DNA of 64,000 bases from JALYXV01 sp963733505 (GCA_963733505.1 CAVTDW010000017.1:124001-188000), one strand, 5' to 3'; counted from the stretch's first letter, positions 24,315 to 33,644 are shown. Notes: generated from the letters alone by a model not told the origin. Translations and numbers: made by a program.

Positions 24315-25406
24315 ATGGCCCCGGCGAAGCGCCGAGTGCTCACCGATCTTCACCTGAATCGAGCCCTGCTGGCCCGCCAGTTGCTGCTTCAGCGGGTTCG
24401 CCTGCCGTTGCCGCGCGTGCTCGAATCGGTTGCGGGGTTGCAGGCCCAGTACGCACCGTCGATGTACATCGCTTTGTGGTCGAGGGTCGAGGGGTTCGAG
24501 CGCCCGGCGCTGACGGCCGCCTTGGAAGACCGTCGGGTGATCCAAGCGACGCTGATGCGCGCAACTATTCACCTCGTCTCGGCGAGGGACTACTGGCCCC
24601 TCGCAATGGCGGTGGGCGATGCCCGCCGTTCGTGGTGGTTGGCATCCCGACGGGGCACCGTGACCGACGACGAGATGGTCGCGGCGGCCGCACAACTACA
24701 CGCACCGCTTTCGCAGGGTCCGATGCGGCGCAAGGAGATCGACGCGGCCATCGGGCGGGAGCTGGCGTCCGGTGTCGGTTTCTGGCTGGACCTGGTGCGG
24801 GTTCCCCCATCGGGCACGTGGGAGCACCGCCGGGCTGACCTGTACGCCCTGGCCTCATGGTGGTTGCCTGCGGGCGCCCCGCCCGGCGACCGCAGCACCG
24901 ACGAACGCAGCGCTGGCGAGCGCAGGGCCGGCGAACGCAGCGCCGACGAGTACCTCGTGCGCCGCTACCTGGGCGGGTTCGGCCCGGCAACGGCCGGCGA
25001 GGTTGCCCAGTGGGCCGGCCTGCCCGTCGGCCGTGTCCTGCCCACGCTGCAACGTCTCGACCTGCGCCAGTTCGAATCGCCGGACGGCGACCAGCTGTTC
25101 GACCTCCCTCGAGCCCCCCTCCCCGGACCGCACACCGAAGCCCCGGTTCGCTTCCTTCCTGTCTGGGAGGCGCTGCTCCTGGTCCACGCCCGCCGCAAGC
25201 AGGTGTTGGCCGAGGAGTACCGCCCGCTCCTGTTCACGTCCAAAAATCCCCACTCGCTCAACACCTTTCTGGTCGACGGCAAGGTGGCCGGGACGTGGCG
25301 GTACGACGCCGGCGAGGTGCGCCCCGAGCCATTCGCCCGCCTCGAGCCGGCGGCGGAGCGCGACGTCGCCCAGGAGGCCGAGCGCCTGGCGGCATTTCAC
25401 CGGTAG
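24315..25406 (+). CDS. Winged-helix DNA-binding protein (AlkZ/YcaQ-related HTH_42 family)
   Basis: A 363-residue protein starting LNRALLARQLLLQRVRLPLP, with LQAQYAPSMYIALWSRVEGF and MRATIHLVSARDYWPL, the signatures of the HTH_42 family that includes the interstrand-crosslink glycosylase AlkZ. The QxQ-like catalytic motif of AlkZ/YcaQ appears as LQAQ. A charged low-complexity insert of near-repeats (ERSAGERRAGERSADE, about 196-213) precedes RRYLGGFGPATAGEVAQWAG. GGGGAGG lies before the ATG. It follows the kinase by 21 bases but is not obviously part of that system. A role in DNA repair is inferred from family only. Confidence 0.85.
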   Translation: MAPAKRRVLTDLHLNRALLARQLLLQRVRLPLPRVLESVAGLQAQYAPSMYIALWSRVEGFERPALTAALEDRRVIQATLMRATIHLVSARDYWPLAMAVGDARRSWWLASRRGTVTDDEMVAAAAQLHAPLSQGPMRRKEIDAAIGRELASGVGFWLDLVRVPPSGTWEHRRADLYALASWWLPAGAPPGDRSTDERSAGERRAGERSADEYLVRRYLGGFGPATAGEVAQWAGLPVGRVLPTLQRLDLRQFESPDGDQLFDLPRAPLPGPHTEAPVRFLPVWEALLLVHARRKQVLAEEYRPLLFTSKNPHSLNTFLVDGKVAGTWRYDAGEVRPEPFARLEPAAERDVAQEAERLAAFHR

Positions 25407-25488
25407 GGGGCCCAGGCGCGTAAGAAAAACCGGGGTTGGGTATGACTCTCGGAGCCCCGCACACAGCGGGACGGCGGAGGAGGTACCG

Positions 25489-26070
25489 ATGGCAGACAAC
25501 GAGAGCAATGAGGGCCGTGATCTGATCGAGCTGTTGCTGGAGGATCACGCCAAGGCCAAGAGCCTGCTGGAGCAGATCGACGGCAGCGGTGACAGCGACG
25601 ACCTGGCGGCGCTGTTCCCCCGTTTGGTCAAGGACTTGGTCGCCCACGAGGTGGCGGAGGAAGAGATCGTCTACCCGGCGCTTCGATCCTGGGTCGAAGG
25701 CGGCGATGCATTGGCCGAAGCCAGAGTCGCCGAGCAGCAGCAGGCCGAAGAAGTCCTGGCCGCGATGGAACGCATGGAGATCGGTTCGGCGGAGTTCCGC
25801 CAGTCGTTGCTCCAGCTGAAGGGCGCGGTGCTCGAGCACGCATCCCACGAGGAAGCCGAGGTGTTCCCGGCCCTCAAGGCGGGAGTCTCGCCCGAGCGGC
25901 TCAACACTCTGGGACAGGCCTACACCATCGCCAAGGCGGTGGCACCGACCCATCCGCACCCCCACGCGCCGAGCAGCTTCCCCGGCAACGTGCTGGTGGG
26001 ACCGGCGATCGCGATCGTCGACCGCGCCTACGACGCGGTCCGCTCGGTGCTGCAGAAGGTCGGCGGCTAG
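25489..26070 (+). CDS. Hemerythrin HHE domain protein
   Basis: A 193-residue protein; ATG 25489 has GGAGGAGG upstream. The four-helix HHE domain shows DLIELLLEDHAKAK, LVKDLVAHEVAEEEIVYPAL and VLEHASHEEAEVFPAL, supplying the His/Glu ligands of a di-iron or mixed-metal centre. The last 60 residues are an extension (PTHPHPHAPSSFPGN) ending in an amphipathic helix. Family knowledge: such proteins sense or store O2/iron or handle nitric oxide; the specific role is unknown. A terminator hairpin follows. Confidence 0.9.
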   Translation: MADNESNEGRDLIELLLEDHAKAKSLLEQIDGSGDSDDLAALFPRLVKDLVAHEVAEEEIVYPALRSWVEGGDALAEARVAEQQQAEEVLAAMERMEIGSAEFRQSLLQLKGAVLEHASHEEAEVFPALKAGVSPERLNTLGQAYTIAKAVAPTHPHPHAPSSFPGNVLVGPAIAIVDRAYDAVRSVLQKVGG

Positions 26071-26094
26071 CAGCACCGCCGCGAAAATGGCTGG

Positions 26095-26115
26095 CGGCCG
26101 CCCCCAGGGCGGCCG
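26095..26115 (+). terminator. Hairpin terminator after the hemerythrin gene
   Basis: Perfect 9-base arms CGGCCGCCC and GGGCGGCCG around a three-base loop lie in the 60-base gap after the hemerythrin stop. There is no T-run, as is common in high-G+C actinobacteria. It ends only 15 bases before the next ATG and could also affect entry into the drrA-like gene. Confidence 0.5.
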
Positions 26116-26130
26116 GTAGCCTGCCGGGCG

Positions 26131-27225
26131 ATGACTTCGAACTTCGCCATCGAGGCCCACGATCTTCGCAAGCGCTACGGCGACAGCCTGGCGCTGGACG
26201 GCATCGACCTGTCCGTCGCCACCGGGTCGGTGTGTGGGTTGCTCGGACCCAACGGTGCCGGCAAGACGACCGCGGTCCGAATTCTCACCACCCTTTCGAG
26301 GCCCAATGGCGGCACCGCCCGAGTGGCGGGCTTCGACGTGGTCGAAAGCCCACGTGAGGTCCGCCGCCGGATCGGCTTGGCCGCCCAGGACGCCACCGTC
26401 GACGGCCTGCTCACCGGCCTGGAAAACCTGACGATGATCGGCGAGCTCCACCACCTCGGCCGAGCCGTGGCCCGGCGGCGAGGCGAAGAGTTGCTGGAGC
26501 AGTTCGCCCTGGCCGACGCGGGCCGCAAGCTGGCCAAGGAGTACTCAGGCGGGATGCGACGACGCCTCGACCTGGCGGCGACGCTGGTGGCGGGCCCCGA
26601 GGTGCTGTTTCTCGACGAGCCGACCACCGGCCTCGACCCTCGAGGCCGCAACGAGCTGTGGGCGGTGCTCGACACCCTGGTCGACGAGGGGACGACGGTC
26701 CTGCTCACGACCCAGTACCTCGAGGAAGCGGAACGCCTGGCCGACGAGATCGTGGTCATCGACCACGGCCGGGTAATCGCCCGGGGCGACGCCCGCCACC
26801 TCAAGCGCCAAGTGGGCGGCGACCAGTTGTTGATCGTTCCGGTCAACCCCGACGACTTGGCCCCGGTGGCGGCGATCGTGGAGCGCGTCGTCGGCGTGCG
26901 AGCCACCATCGACCGCCCGACCCGGCGGGTGATGGCGCCCGCAGCATCAGGCGCCGCGGCCATTGCCTCGGTGGCCACCGAGCTGGTCACGGCGGGCATC
27001 GACGTCGAAGACCTGGGCCTGCACCAGCCGACGCTCGACGACGTTTTCCTGACGCTGACCGGGACCCCCGCGGCGACCGACGCCTCCAAGGCCTCCGCCA
27101 CAACCGCCCCCGCTACCGACGCCACAACCGCCACCGCCACCGAGGCCACAACCGCCGCGACCGCCACCGGGGCCACAACCGCCCCCACCAGCGAGGCCGC
27201 CCCCGCCGAGGAGGTCCTGCAATGA
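26131..27225 (+). CDS. DrrA-like ABC exporter ATPase
   Basis: A 364-residue ATPase with Walker A GPNGAGKTT, signature YSGGMRRRLDLA, Walker B VLFLDEPTTGLD and the His-loop TTQYLEEAERLAD, plus the C-terminal domain common to the DrrA/daunorubicin-resistance class. The last 50 residues are an unusual Ala/Thr/Glu low-complexity tail (ATTATATEATTAATATG and similar). The next permease gene overlaps by four bases (ATGA). DrrAB-type systems export hydrophobic drugs or lipids; the substrate here is unknown. Confidence 0.93.
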   Translation: MTSNFAIEAHDLRKRYGDSLALDGIDLSVATGSVCGLLGPNGAGKTTAVRILTTLSRPNGGTARVAGFDVVESPREVRRRIGLAAQDATVDGLLTGLENLTMIGELHHLGRAVARRRGEELLEQFALADAGRKLAKEYSGGMRRRLDLAATLVAGPEVLFLDEPTTGLDPRGRNELWAVLDTLVDEGTTVLLTTQYLEEAERLADEIVVIDHGRVIARGDARHLKRQVGGDQLLIVPVNPDDLAPVAAIVERVVGVRATIDRPTRRVMAPAASGAAAIASVATELVTAGIDVEDLGLHQPTLDDVFLTLTGTPAATDASKASATTAPATDATTATATEATTAATATGATTAPTSEAAPAEEVLQ

Positions 27226-28118
27226 CGACCGGGACGATCCCGAACACCGCAGCAACCCAAGCAACGACGACCCCTACGCCGTCCACACCGGTCGAGCTGG
27301 GACCGCCCGGCGACCGCCGGAGCTCGGCACTCGCCGACATGTGGGTCGTAGCCCGCCGCGGCCTGCTTCACATGCGCCGCGAACCCGAAGTCCTGGCCGA
27401 CGCCACCATCCAACCGGTCATGTTCGTGCTGCTGTTCGCCTACGTCTTCGGCGGGGCCATCAGCGTTCCCGGCGGCGGCAGCTACCGGGAGTTCCTCATC
27501 GGGGGCATCTTCGCCCAGACGATCGTCTTCGGAGGAACCTTTGGTGTCGCCATGGCCATTGCCGCCGATCGGAACAACGGTGCCATGGACCGGTTCCGTT
27601 CGTTGCCCATGGCCCGCAGTGCCGTGCTCGGTGGCCACGCCCTCGCCAACCTGCTGAAAGCCCTGCTGCCCATGGCGTTCATGTCGGTGTGCGGGCTCAT
27701 CGTCGGCTGGCGTATCCACACCGACGTCTGGCACGCCGCGGCCGCCTACGGGCTGCTGATTCTGTTCGCCTTCGCCATGATCTGGATCGGCGTCTTGCTG
27801 GGCAGCTCGCTGGCCACGCCCCAGGCGGTCCAAGGTGTGGCGTTCGTGGCCATCTTCCCGCTCACGTTCGTGGCCAGCACGTTCGTGCCCACCTCGACGC
27901 TGCCCGGGGTGCTGAAGACCTTCGCCGAATGGAACCCGGTGTCGTCCCTGTCCGGTTCGCTGCGCACCCTGTTCGGCAATCCGGGAGCCAAGGCGCCGGT
28001 GGGTGCGCCATGGTCGCTGCAACACCCGGTCCTGTACACCGTGATCGCCTCGGCGGTGATCATCGCCGTCGCCGCTCCCATCGCCATCCGCCAGTTCCAG
28101 CGATCGATCACCGACTGA
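27222..28118 (+). CDS. DrrB-like ABC exporter permease
   Basis: A 298-residue permease with six membrane helices of the ABC-2/DrrB type. After a Thr/Pro-rich N-terminus come ALADMWVVARRGLLHMRREPEVL, QPVMFVLLFAYVFGGAI, YREFLIGGIFAQTIVFG and the conserved cytoplasmic loop GAMDRFRSLPMARSAVLGG, and finally AEWNPVSSLSGSLRTLFGN. It forms a coupled pair with the upstream ATPase. Confidence 0.92.
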   Translation: MTTGTIPNTAATQATTTPTPSTPVELGPPGDRRSSALADMWVVARRGLLHMRREPEVLADATIQPVMFVLLFAYVFGGAISVPGGGSYREFLIGGIFAQTIVFGGTFGVAMAIAADRNNGAMDRFRSLPMARSAVLGGHALANLLKALLPMAFMSVCGLIVGWRIHTDVWHAAAAYGLLILFAFAMIWIGVLLGSSLATPQAVQGVAFVAIFPLTFVASTFVPTSTLPGVLKTFAEWNPVSSLSGSLRTLFGNPGAKAPVGAPWSLQHPVLYTVIASAVIIAVAAPIAIRQFQRSITD

Positions 28119-28178
28119 CGGGGCACCCCCGCCGGGCCGCGACACCGCCGGCGGACAGGCCCGCCTTAGGCTTCAGGC

Positions 28179-29009
28179 GTGCACCGGCTGATCGCAACGC
28201 TCGATCAGCGGCGGGCGTGCAGGCGACAGCGGCGCTCGCGGTGGACGGCGCTCGCCCTTTTTCCCCTTCTGGCCTTGTCGTCGTTGGTGGCCTGTAGCCA
28301 CCGCCCCTCGGTGCCGGCGGCGCTGCCGTGCCGCGCCGCCGCCGGCCCCGAGAGCTACTCGCTCGACGCCGAGCAGGCGGCCAACGCCACCACCATCGCC
28401 GCCGTCGGAAAACGCCTCGGCATGCCCGACCACGCCGTGACCATTGCCCTGGCGACGGCGCTGCAGGAGTCCAAGCTCTACAACCTGTCCTACGGCGATC
28501 TCGACTCGCTCGGGCTATTCCAGCAGCGCCCGTCGCAGGGATGGGGCACCAAGGAGCAGATCCAGTCGCCCCGCTACGCCGCCACCGCCTTCTACACCCA
28601 CTTGGCCAAGGTCGACAACTGGCAGGCCCTCGACGTCACCGTCGCGGCCCAAGCGGTCCAGCGCAGCGCCGGGCCCGACGCCTACGCCCGGTGGGAGGCC
28701 GAAGCGCGAGTGTTGGCCCAGGCCCTGACCGGCGAGCTACCCGCGGCGTTCGCCTGCCATGTGCCCGGCAAGGCCACCCCGGCCCTCAACCAGTTCCTGG
28801 CTTCGGAAATGGCGGCCGACCTCGGTCCCCCGACGCTCGGGGCGCCGCTCGACGCCGCCCGGGGCTGGCAGGTGGCGGGCTGGCTCATCGGCCACGCCGG
28901 CCAGTTCGGCGTGGCGACGGTCACCTTCGGCGGCCAGCGCTGGTCGGGCCACAGCGGGGCCTGGAGTGCCCACCCGCCGACGTCGAACACCGTGGAGGTG
29001 AACCAATGA
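28179..29009 (+). CDS. Lipoprotein with lysozyme-like domain
   Basis: A 276-residue protein with GTG start. A signal segment (LALFPLLALSSLVAC) ends in a lipobox. The central domain, AVGKRLGMPDHAVTIALATA followed by LQESKLYNLSYGDLDSLGLF and QQRPSQGWGT, matches a family of actinobacterial lysozyme-fold proteins in which the Glu of LQES is in the catalytic-acid position. A C-terminal domain of about 90 residues follows (GWQVAGWLIGHAGQFGVATV). The likely role is binding or trimming peptidoglycan. It overlaps the next gene by four bases. Confidence 0.75.
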   Translation: MHRLIATLDQRRACRRQRRSRWTALALFPLLALSSLVACSHRPSVPAALPCRAAAGPESYSLDAEQAANATTIAAVGKRLGMPDHAVTIALATALQESKLYNLSYGDLDSLGLFQQRPSQGWGTKEQIQSPRYAATAFYTHLAKVDNWQALDVTVAAQAVQRSAGPDAYARWEAEARVLAQALTGELPAAFACHVPGKATPALNQFLASEMAADLGPPTLGAPLDAARGWQVAGWLIGHAGQFGVATVTFGGQRWSGHSGAWSAHPPTSNTVEVNQ

Positions 29010-29371
29010 GCAACATGGACCGTCTGGAGGCGCTGGTCCGCGGCCTCCCCGAGGCGGAGCGGGTCGACATCGAGGCGTGGGGTGACCACCCGACATTCAG
29101 GGTACGGGGGAAAAATTTCGTCTTCTGCGACGACCGCGCCACGCATTTGAGCGTCAAGCTCTCCAAGGACGAGGCCGCCGCCGCCGTGGCCACCGAAGCA
29201 TGGGTCACGCCCACCGCCTATGGATTGGGGCGCCACGGTTGGGTGGTATTGACCCTGGAGGACCCGGCCAGCGACGAGCGCTGGCAACAGGTCGAGGAGT
29301 GGGTCACGACCTCCTACACGTTGGTTGCGCCGAAGACCCTGGCCCGACAGGTGCTGGAGGCCGGGAGCTAG
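29006..29371 (+). CDS. MmcQ/YjbR-family protein
   Basis: A 121-residue protein of the YjbR fold: LPEAERVDIEAWGDHPTFRV, GKNFVFCDD, LSVKLSKDEAAA and the C-terminal WQQVEEWVTTSYTLVAPK. The fold resembles CyaY and is thought to bind DNA or act in small protein complexes; no firm function is known. ATG 29006 overlaps the stop of the lipoprotein gene. Its 3' end overlaps the convergent VOC gene by four bases. Confidence 0.85.
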   Translation: MSNMDRLEALVRGLPEAERVDIEAWGDHPTFRVRGKNFVFCDDRATHLSVKLSKDEAAAAVATEAWVTPTAYGLGRHGWVVLTLEDPASDERWQQVEEWVTTSYTLVAPKTLARQVLEAGS

Positions 29372-29838
29372 TCGCCCGTCCCCAGTCGCTCGTCGGCGAC
29401 CGGGCCGAGGAACACGGTGCCGTCCGGCTCGACCCGCCAGCCGGAGTTGGTCGCCACCTCCCAGCGGAATCCCGCCGGGTCGGCGAAATAGCCGTGGAAG
29501 CCACCGAAGTCGGCGTGTTGGGGCGCCTTCAAGATGGTGCCTCCCGCGGCCTCGGCCTGGTGGAGCAGGTCGCCGACCTCGTCCTCGGTCTGCACGATGT
29601 GCGCCAGGGACATGGGCGGGGGAACGGTATGGGGACCCTCCCGTCTCGGGTCGCCCACGTCGGCATCCAGGTCGGCGGCCCCGAAAAGGCCGAGCAGCAG
29701 CCCGTGTCCGATCTGGATGAACACGACCTCGCCGGGCACGTCGAAGACGGCCGTCCAGCCGAGCCCTTCGAGGTAGAACCGCCGGGCGGCGTCGAGGTCG
29801 GGAACACCGAGGGTGATGATGTCGACTCGCGGTTGCAT
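29368..29838 (-). CDS. VOC (glyoxalase/bleomycin-resistance) family protein
   Basis: A 156-residue protein of two beta-alpha-beta-beta-beta modules: IITLGVPDLDAARRFYLEGL and the second module APQHADFGGFHGYFADPAGF with RWEVATN. ATG 29838 gives the canonical MQPRVDIITLGVPD start. Members bind a metal and catalyse isomerisation, ring cleavage or drug binding; the substrate is unknown. It is divergent from an AraC-like gene 71 bases away, its probable regulator. Confidence 0.88.
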   Translation of the reverse strand: MQPRVDIITLGVPDLDAARRFYLEGLGWTAVFDVPGEVVFIQIGHGLLLGLFGAADLDADVGDPRREGPHTVPPPMSLAHIVQTEDEVGDLLHQAEAAGGTILKAPQHADFGGFHGYFADPAGFRWEVATNSGWRVEPDGTVFLGPVADERLGTGD

Positions 29839-29909
29839 GTTCGTCACCCTGGCACGCCACCGGCCCCGAGGTCTTGTACGAATCGGCCACCGGGTCAAGA
29901 CTGGCGGCC

Positions 29910-30641
29910 ATGACGTCGGTCTACCGGGAGTGGCCACTACCTGCGGCCGGCCGCGTCATCGAATGCCGCTGGGAGCAGCGGGTCGACGGTCGCGGCGATG
30001 GCTATCTCCAACGGGTCCTGCCCGACGGCTGCGCCGACGTGGTTGTTCTCGACGGCGACCGGAGCGTTGTGGTCGGTCCGACGAGCGTGGTGGCGCTGCC
30101 TCGCCTGGCCCCCGGGTCGATCGTGGTGGGGCTGCGGGTGCGGCCTGAGGCGATCAGAGCCGTCTTCGGCCTCCCGGCGATCCTGCTGCGAGACCAGAGC
30201 CTGGCGCTCGACGAGGTGCTCGGGTCTGAGCGAGCGCGCCGGGTGACGGCCGCGCTGGTGGAGTCCCGGACGGTGTCCGACGCCTGGCTGGTGCGGTGGC
30301 TGTCCGCCGCCACGCTCGATCGCCGGGCCACCGCTGCGGTCGGCCGGCTTCGGGAGTCGCCCGGGGCTGATGTGGCCTCGGTCGCCCTGCAGGTGGGTCT
30401 GTCGTGCCGCCAACTGCGCCGCGTGGTCGAGCACGAAACCGGGCTCGGCCCGAAGACCTTGCAGCGCATCGGCCGCCTGCAGCGTTTCCTCCGCCTGGCC
30501 GACGGTGCTGCCGGGGCCAACGGTCTCGCCGGGTGGGCCGCCATGGCGGGTTACGCCGACCAGGCGCATCTCTCCAAGGACGTGCACGACTTGTCTGGCA
30601 CCACGCCTGCCCGTTTGCTGGCCGAGCGCCTGGTGGGGTAG
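29910..30641 (+). CDS. AraC-family transcriptional regulator
   Basis: A 243-residue regulator from ATG 29910. The N-terminal part (YLQRVLPDGCADVVVLDGDR, LPRLAPGSIVVGLRVRPEAI) is the DUF6597-type ligand domain of small AraC proteins. The C-terminal helix-turn-helix pair has DVASVALQVGLSCRQLRRVVE and AAMAGYADQAHLSKDVHDLSG followed by TTPARLL. The ligand is unknown. It is divergent from the VOC gene, a common regulator-target arrangement. Confidence 0.88.
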   Translation: MTSVYREWPLPAAGRVIECRWEQRVDGRGDGYLQRVLPDGCADVVVLDGDRSVVVGPTSVVALPRLAPGSIVVGLRVRPEAIRAVFGLPAILLRDQSLALDEVLGSERARRVTAALVESRTVSDAWLVRWLSAATLDRRATAAVGRLRESPGADVASVALQVGLSCRQLRRVVEHETGLGPKTLQRIGRLQRFLRLADGAAGANGLAGWAAMAGYADQAHLSKDVHDLSGTTPARLLAERLVG

Positions 30642-30697
30642 CAGGACCCGCAGCGGCGGCACGGCGGCGTGGCGTTGCGGCGTGCCAGGATCGGGCG

Positions 30698-31513
30698 GTG
30701 GAGCAACGCCTGCTCGGCTTGGGTGGACCCGAGGTGCCAGTCGTGGGACTGGGCACCTGGCAGCGTCTCGAGGCGGCGGCCGGTCGCGGCGGGCATGTCG
30801 CCCTCGTCGGCGCGGCCCTCGACCACGGCGTCAGGGTCTTCGACTCGTCGCCCATGTACGGCCAGGCCGAGCAGCTGCTGGCCGAGGTGCTCGGGGAGCT
30901 CGGGGACCGCCGCCGCGACGCCATCGTCGCAACGAAGATCTGGACCAACTCCCGCCAAGAAGGGCGAGCGCAGCTGGATCGGGCGGTGCGCTGGTTCGGC
31001 GGCCGGGTGGACCTGATGCAGATCCACAACTTGCTGGCCTGGCGGGATCACCTGCCGATGCTCGAGGCGGCCCGTGACCGCGGTGAGGTGGGCCTCATCG
31101 GCGTGACCCACTACTCGCCGCGGGCGTTCGACGAACTCGAAATTGCCCTGGCGACGGGACGCTTCGACACAGCCCAACTTCCGTACAACCCCCACGAACG
31201 CCACGTCGAGCGGCGCCTGCTCGACCGCGCTCAGGAGCTCGGCGTCGGCGTGCTGGTCATGCGCCCCTTCGGCGAGGGCACCTTGTTGGCCGCGTCGCCG
31301 AGCGACGCCGATCTGGAGCCGCTGCGGCCCTTCGGGGTCCGCACGTGGGCCCAGGCACTGCTCAAGTGGGTCCTGAGCGATCCCCGCTGCCACGTGGCCA
31401 TTCCGGCCACTTCGCGCCCCGAGCGGGTCGCCGAGAACGCCGAGGCGGGATCACCACCCTGGTTCGGCCCGGAGGAGCGCCAGCTGGTCGCCCGGCTGGC
31501 CGGCGCCCGGTAG
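30698..31513 (+). CDS. Aldo/keto reductase
   Basis: A 271-residue TIM-barrel oxidoreductase from GTG 30698. VVGLGTWQRL, VRVFDSSPMYGQAEQLLAEV (Asp and Tyr of the catalytic tetrad), IVATKIW (Lys), and VDLMQIHNL (His) are all present, as is GLIGVTHYSP. It reduces aldehydes or ketones with NADPH; the substrate is unknown. Confidence 0.9.
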   Translation: MEQRLLGLGGPEVPVVGLGTWQRLEAAAGRGGHVALVGAALDHGVRVFDSSPMYGQAEQLLAEVLGELGDRRRDAIVATKIWTNSRQEGRAQLDRAVRWFGGRVDLMQIHNLLAWRDHLPMLEAARDRGEVGLIGVTHYSPRAFDELEIALATGRFDTAQLPYNPHERHVERRLLDRAQELGVGVLVMRPFGEGTLLAASPSDADLEPLRPFGVRTWAQALLKWVLSDPRCHVAIPATSRPERVAENAEAGSPPWFGPEERQLVARLAGAR

Positions 31514-31574
31514 CCGCGGCCCTGACAGCCGGGTCATGGCGCCCGCCGTTGCCCGTCCGAACCCGACCCGCCAG

Positions 31575-32999
31575 TCAGGCCGCTCGGAGGGACCTCCGAC
31601 TCCGACTCCGACTCCGGCTCCGACTCTGGGCGCCGGGCATCTCGACCGCCTCCCCGGCGTCGAACGCTGCGAGGGTGCGGACGTACAGGTCGGCGAATCG
31701 GACCGCGGCGGCGTGGTCGAACTGCCGATTCCGGTAGCGCAGCACCAGGTGCAGCCGGCCGCCCACCGTCGCGGCGCCGATGGTCAGCCCGAGTGGCATC
31801 CGCGCCGGGGGCGAAAACCACAACTCGTCCACCTGCCCGGCGCCCGCCTCACCGAAGGGCGGCATGTCCACTCGGCCCAGATTGGAAAGCATGGCCGTGT
31901 CCACGAGGCGATTGCCTGTAAGCGGCAAGGCCAGGACGACGAGCCGGTTGGCCCAGAGCGGGAGGAGCCGCGTCCGGCCCAGCAACTCGATGAACGCCGT
32001 CCCCATCCCGACCTGCTTCTTTCGCCGGGTCTGGACCGCGACGGCCTTCAAGGCGGTGGCGGTGGTCCGTCGGTCGCGGCGGTTGGTGGAGATCCGAGCC
32101 GGGAGTGAGAAGTTTCCCGCCACTTCCTCACGCCACTCGGCGGGGCGCAGATTGGCGGGCACGAGGACGCCGATGCGGCGGCAGGGCTTTTGATGCTGGG
32201 CGTTCCAATCGCCGATGGCCAGATGCAAGGCGGCGAGCAGCGCGTCGTTGACCGTCGCCTTGCCCTCCCCCTCACCGCCCATGGCCTTGACCCCGGCGAC
32301 CAGCGCCCCGGTCTGCGAGTGCGACAGGCGCGAGTGGACGAATCCGTACCCCGCTTCGTCGGCCGCGCCGTCACCGGCGACGCGCGCCGGAGGAACGATC
32401 AAATCCCGGAGCCGGGTGATCAGCTCAAGCTGGCGGCGGACCCGGATCCATGGGCGGGCCCGGACGTTGCCCGCCACATGGCGGGTCTCGTAGAAGTCCA
32501 ACGTGGGGATCGGGTCGGGCTCACCGGAATAGGCCCGGGCGATCGACCGAAGTACTCGCAGGGCGCCATAGCCGTCCATGGCGGCGTGGTTGACGTTGAG
32601 CATCACGACGTCGCCGCCGGGATGGCGGGCCAGCAGGACCCGCAGCGGCGGCGATTCCGTCAGCGGGACCGAGATGCCCTGCAACCGGGACCGGGCGGCG
32701 GTGAGCGCGTCGTCGTCGGGGCAGTCGACGACCCGGAGCGGGTCGAGCGCCGGTTCCGATTCGACGCACCAGTTGTCGCCCCGGGAGCGGAGGCGGGAAG
32801 GAAGCTTGCGCACCCGCGCCATCGGGTAGTGCGAGATACCCGCCCCGATGGCGGCTCGAAGCCGGGCCTCGTCGAGATGGCCCTTGATTCGTACTTCGAG
32901 TTGGATGCTCCACGGCGCGGTTGCGACGTCGAGAAGGTGGATCGCCTGGTCGATGACGCTGAAGGGCACCTTCGACGGCATCGCCGCCTCGTCGGCCAT
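31575..32999 (-). CDS. WS/DGAT-like acyltransferase (condensation-fold)
   Basis: A 474-residue protein of the wax-ester synthase/diacylglycerol acyltransferase family. The active-site motif reads NHAAMDG (near residue 140) in place of HHxxxDG, so the first catalytic His is Asn but the general-base context is kept. ATVNDALLAALHLAI matches the NDxxLA motif. The C-terminus ends in an Arg-Ser dipeptide tail (RSRSRSRSRSRR), encoded by a TCCGAC hexamer repeat (31595-31627). The Asn suggests altered or lost transferase activity, or an acyl-CoA-binding or condensation-like role. Confidence 0.8.
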   Translation of the reverse strand: MADEAAMPSKVPFSVIDQAIHLLDVATAPWSIQLEVRIKGHLDEARLRAAIGAGISHYPMARVRKLPSRLRSRGDNWCVESEPALDPLRVVDCPDDDALTAARSRLQGISVPLTESPPLRVLLARHPGGDVVMLNVNHAAMDGYGALRVLRSIARAYSGEPDPIPTLDFYETRHVAGNVRARPWIRVRRQLELITRLRDLIVPPARVAGDGAADEAGYGFVHSRLSHSQTGALVAGVKAMGGEGEGKATVNDALLAALHLAIGDWNAQHQKPCRRIGVLVPANLRPAEWREEVAGNFSLPARISTNRRDRRTTATALKAVAVQTRRKKQVGMGTAFIELLGRTRLLPLWANRLVVLALPLTGNRLVDTAMLSNLGRVDMPPFGEAGAGQVDELWFSPPARMPLGLTIGAATVGGRLHLVLRYRNRQFDHAAAVRFADLYVRTLAAFDAGEAVEMPGAQSRSRSRSRSRRSLRAA

Positions 33000-33192
33000 C
33001 AGGCGGCTCGCGTTCGGACGGCCCGCTCGTGCGAGCCGCTCCCAGCGGCGTGTGATGCAAGCTGCGGCACGGGGCTGTTTCCTTCCAGAAGAGACTCGTG
33101 TTTCAACTGTTCTTCGGAGCCGCCGGGCGGTATGGATCCCCTGTGGACATTAGGCCGCTCGGGTCACGACGCCCGTGGCAGGATGGCCGCAA

Positions 33193-33632
33193 TGGCTGAC
33201 GACCCGGCGAGCTCCGGTCCGGCGGGCCCCGCCCGGGGCCGCTACCACGTGGCTGCCGGGCAGTTGTCAGGCGACACCGCCCAGAGCGCCAACATGCGTC
33301 GCCTCGAGGGCATCGCAGGCAAGACGGTCGGGTCCATGGCCCTCTGGATGGGCCAGACCCATATGGCGCCTGCGACGCAGTCCGCCGACCACCACCACGG
33401 CGCCACCGAGACGGCGATCTACGTGCTTTCGGGCCACCCCCGATTCGTGTTCCTCGACCAAGGCGGTGACGTGACGATCGACACCGAACCGGGCGACTAC
33501 GTCTTCGTCCCGCCCTGGGCGCCCCACCGGGAGGAAAACCCGTCGCCCGACACCGAGGCCGTCGTCGTCATCGCCCGCAGCTCCCAGGAGGCCGTGGTCG
33601 TGAACCTGCCGCCCTCGGGTCGCGCCGGCTAG
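33193..33632 (+). CDS. Cupin-domain protein
   Basis: A 146-residue single-domain cupin. ADHHHGATETAIYVLSG supplies the first cupin motif (His/His/Glu) and PGDYVFVPPWAPHREENPS the second (His). ATG 33184 in frame is an alternative start. Metal-binding residues appear intact. Function and substrate unknown. A hairpin terminator lies directly after the stop. Confidence 0.88.
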
Positions 33633-33644
33633 CCGCACGTCGAC

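Noticed and set aside
26175..28145. A 656-codon frame antisense to the DrrAB-like genes
   Set aside because: The plus strand has all ABC motifs and coupled starts; the antisense frame is low-complexity.
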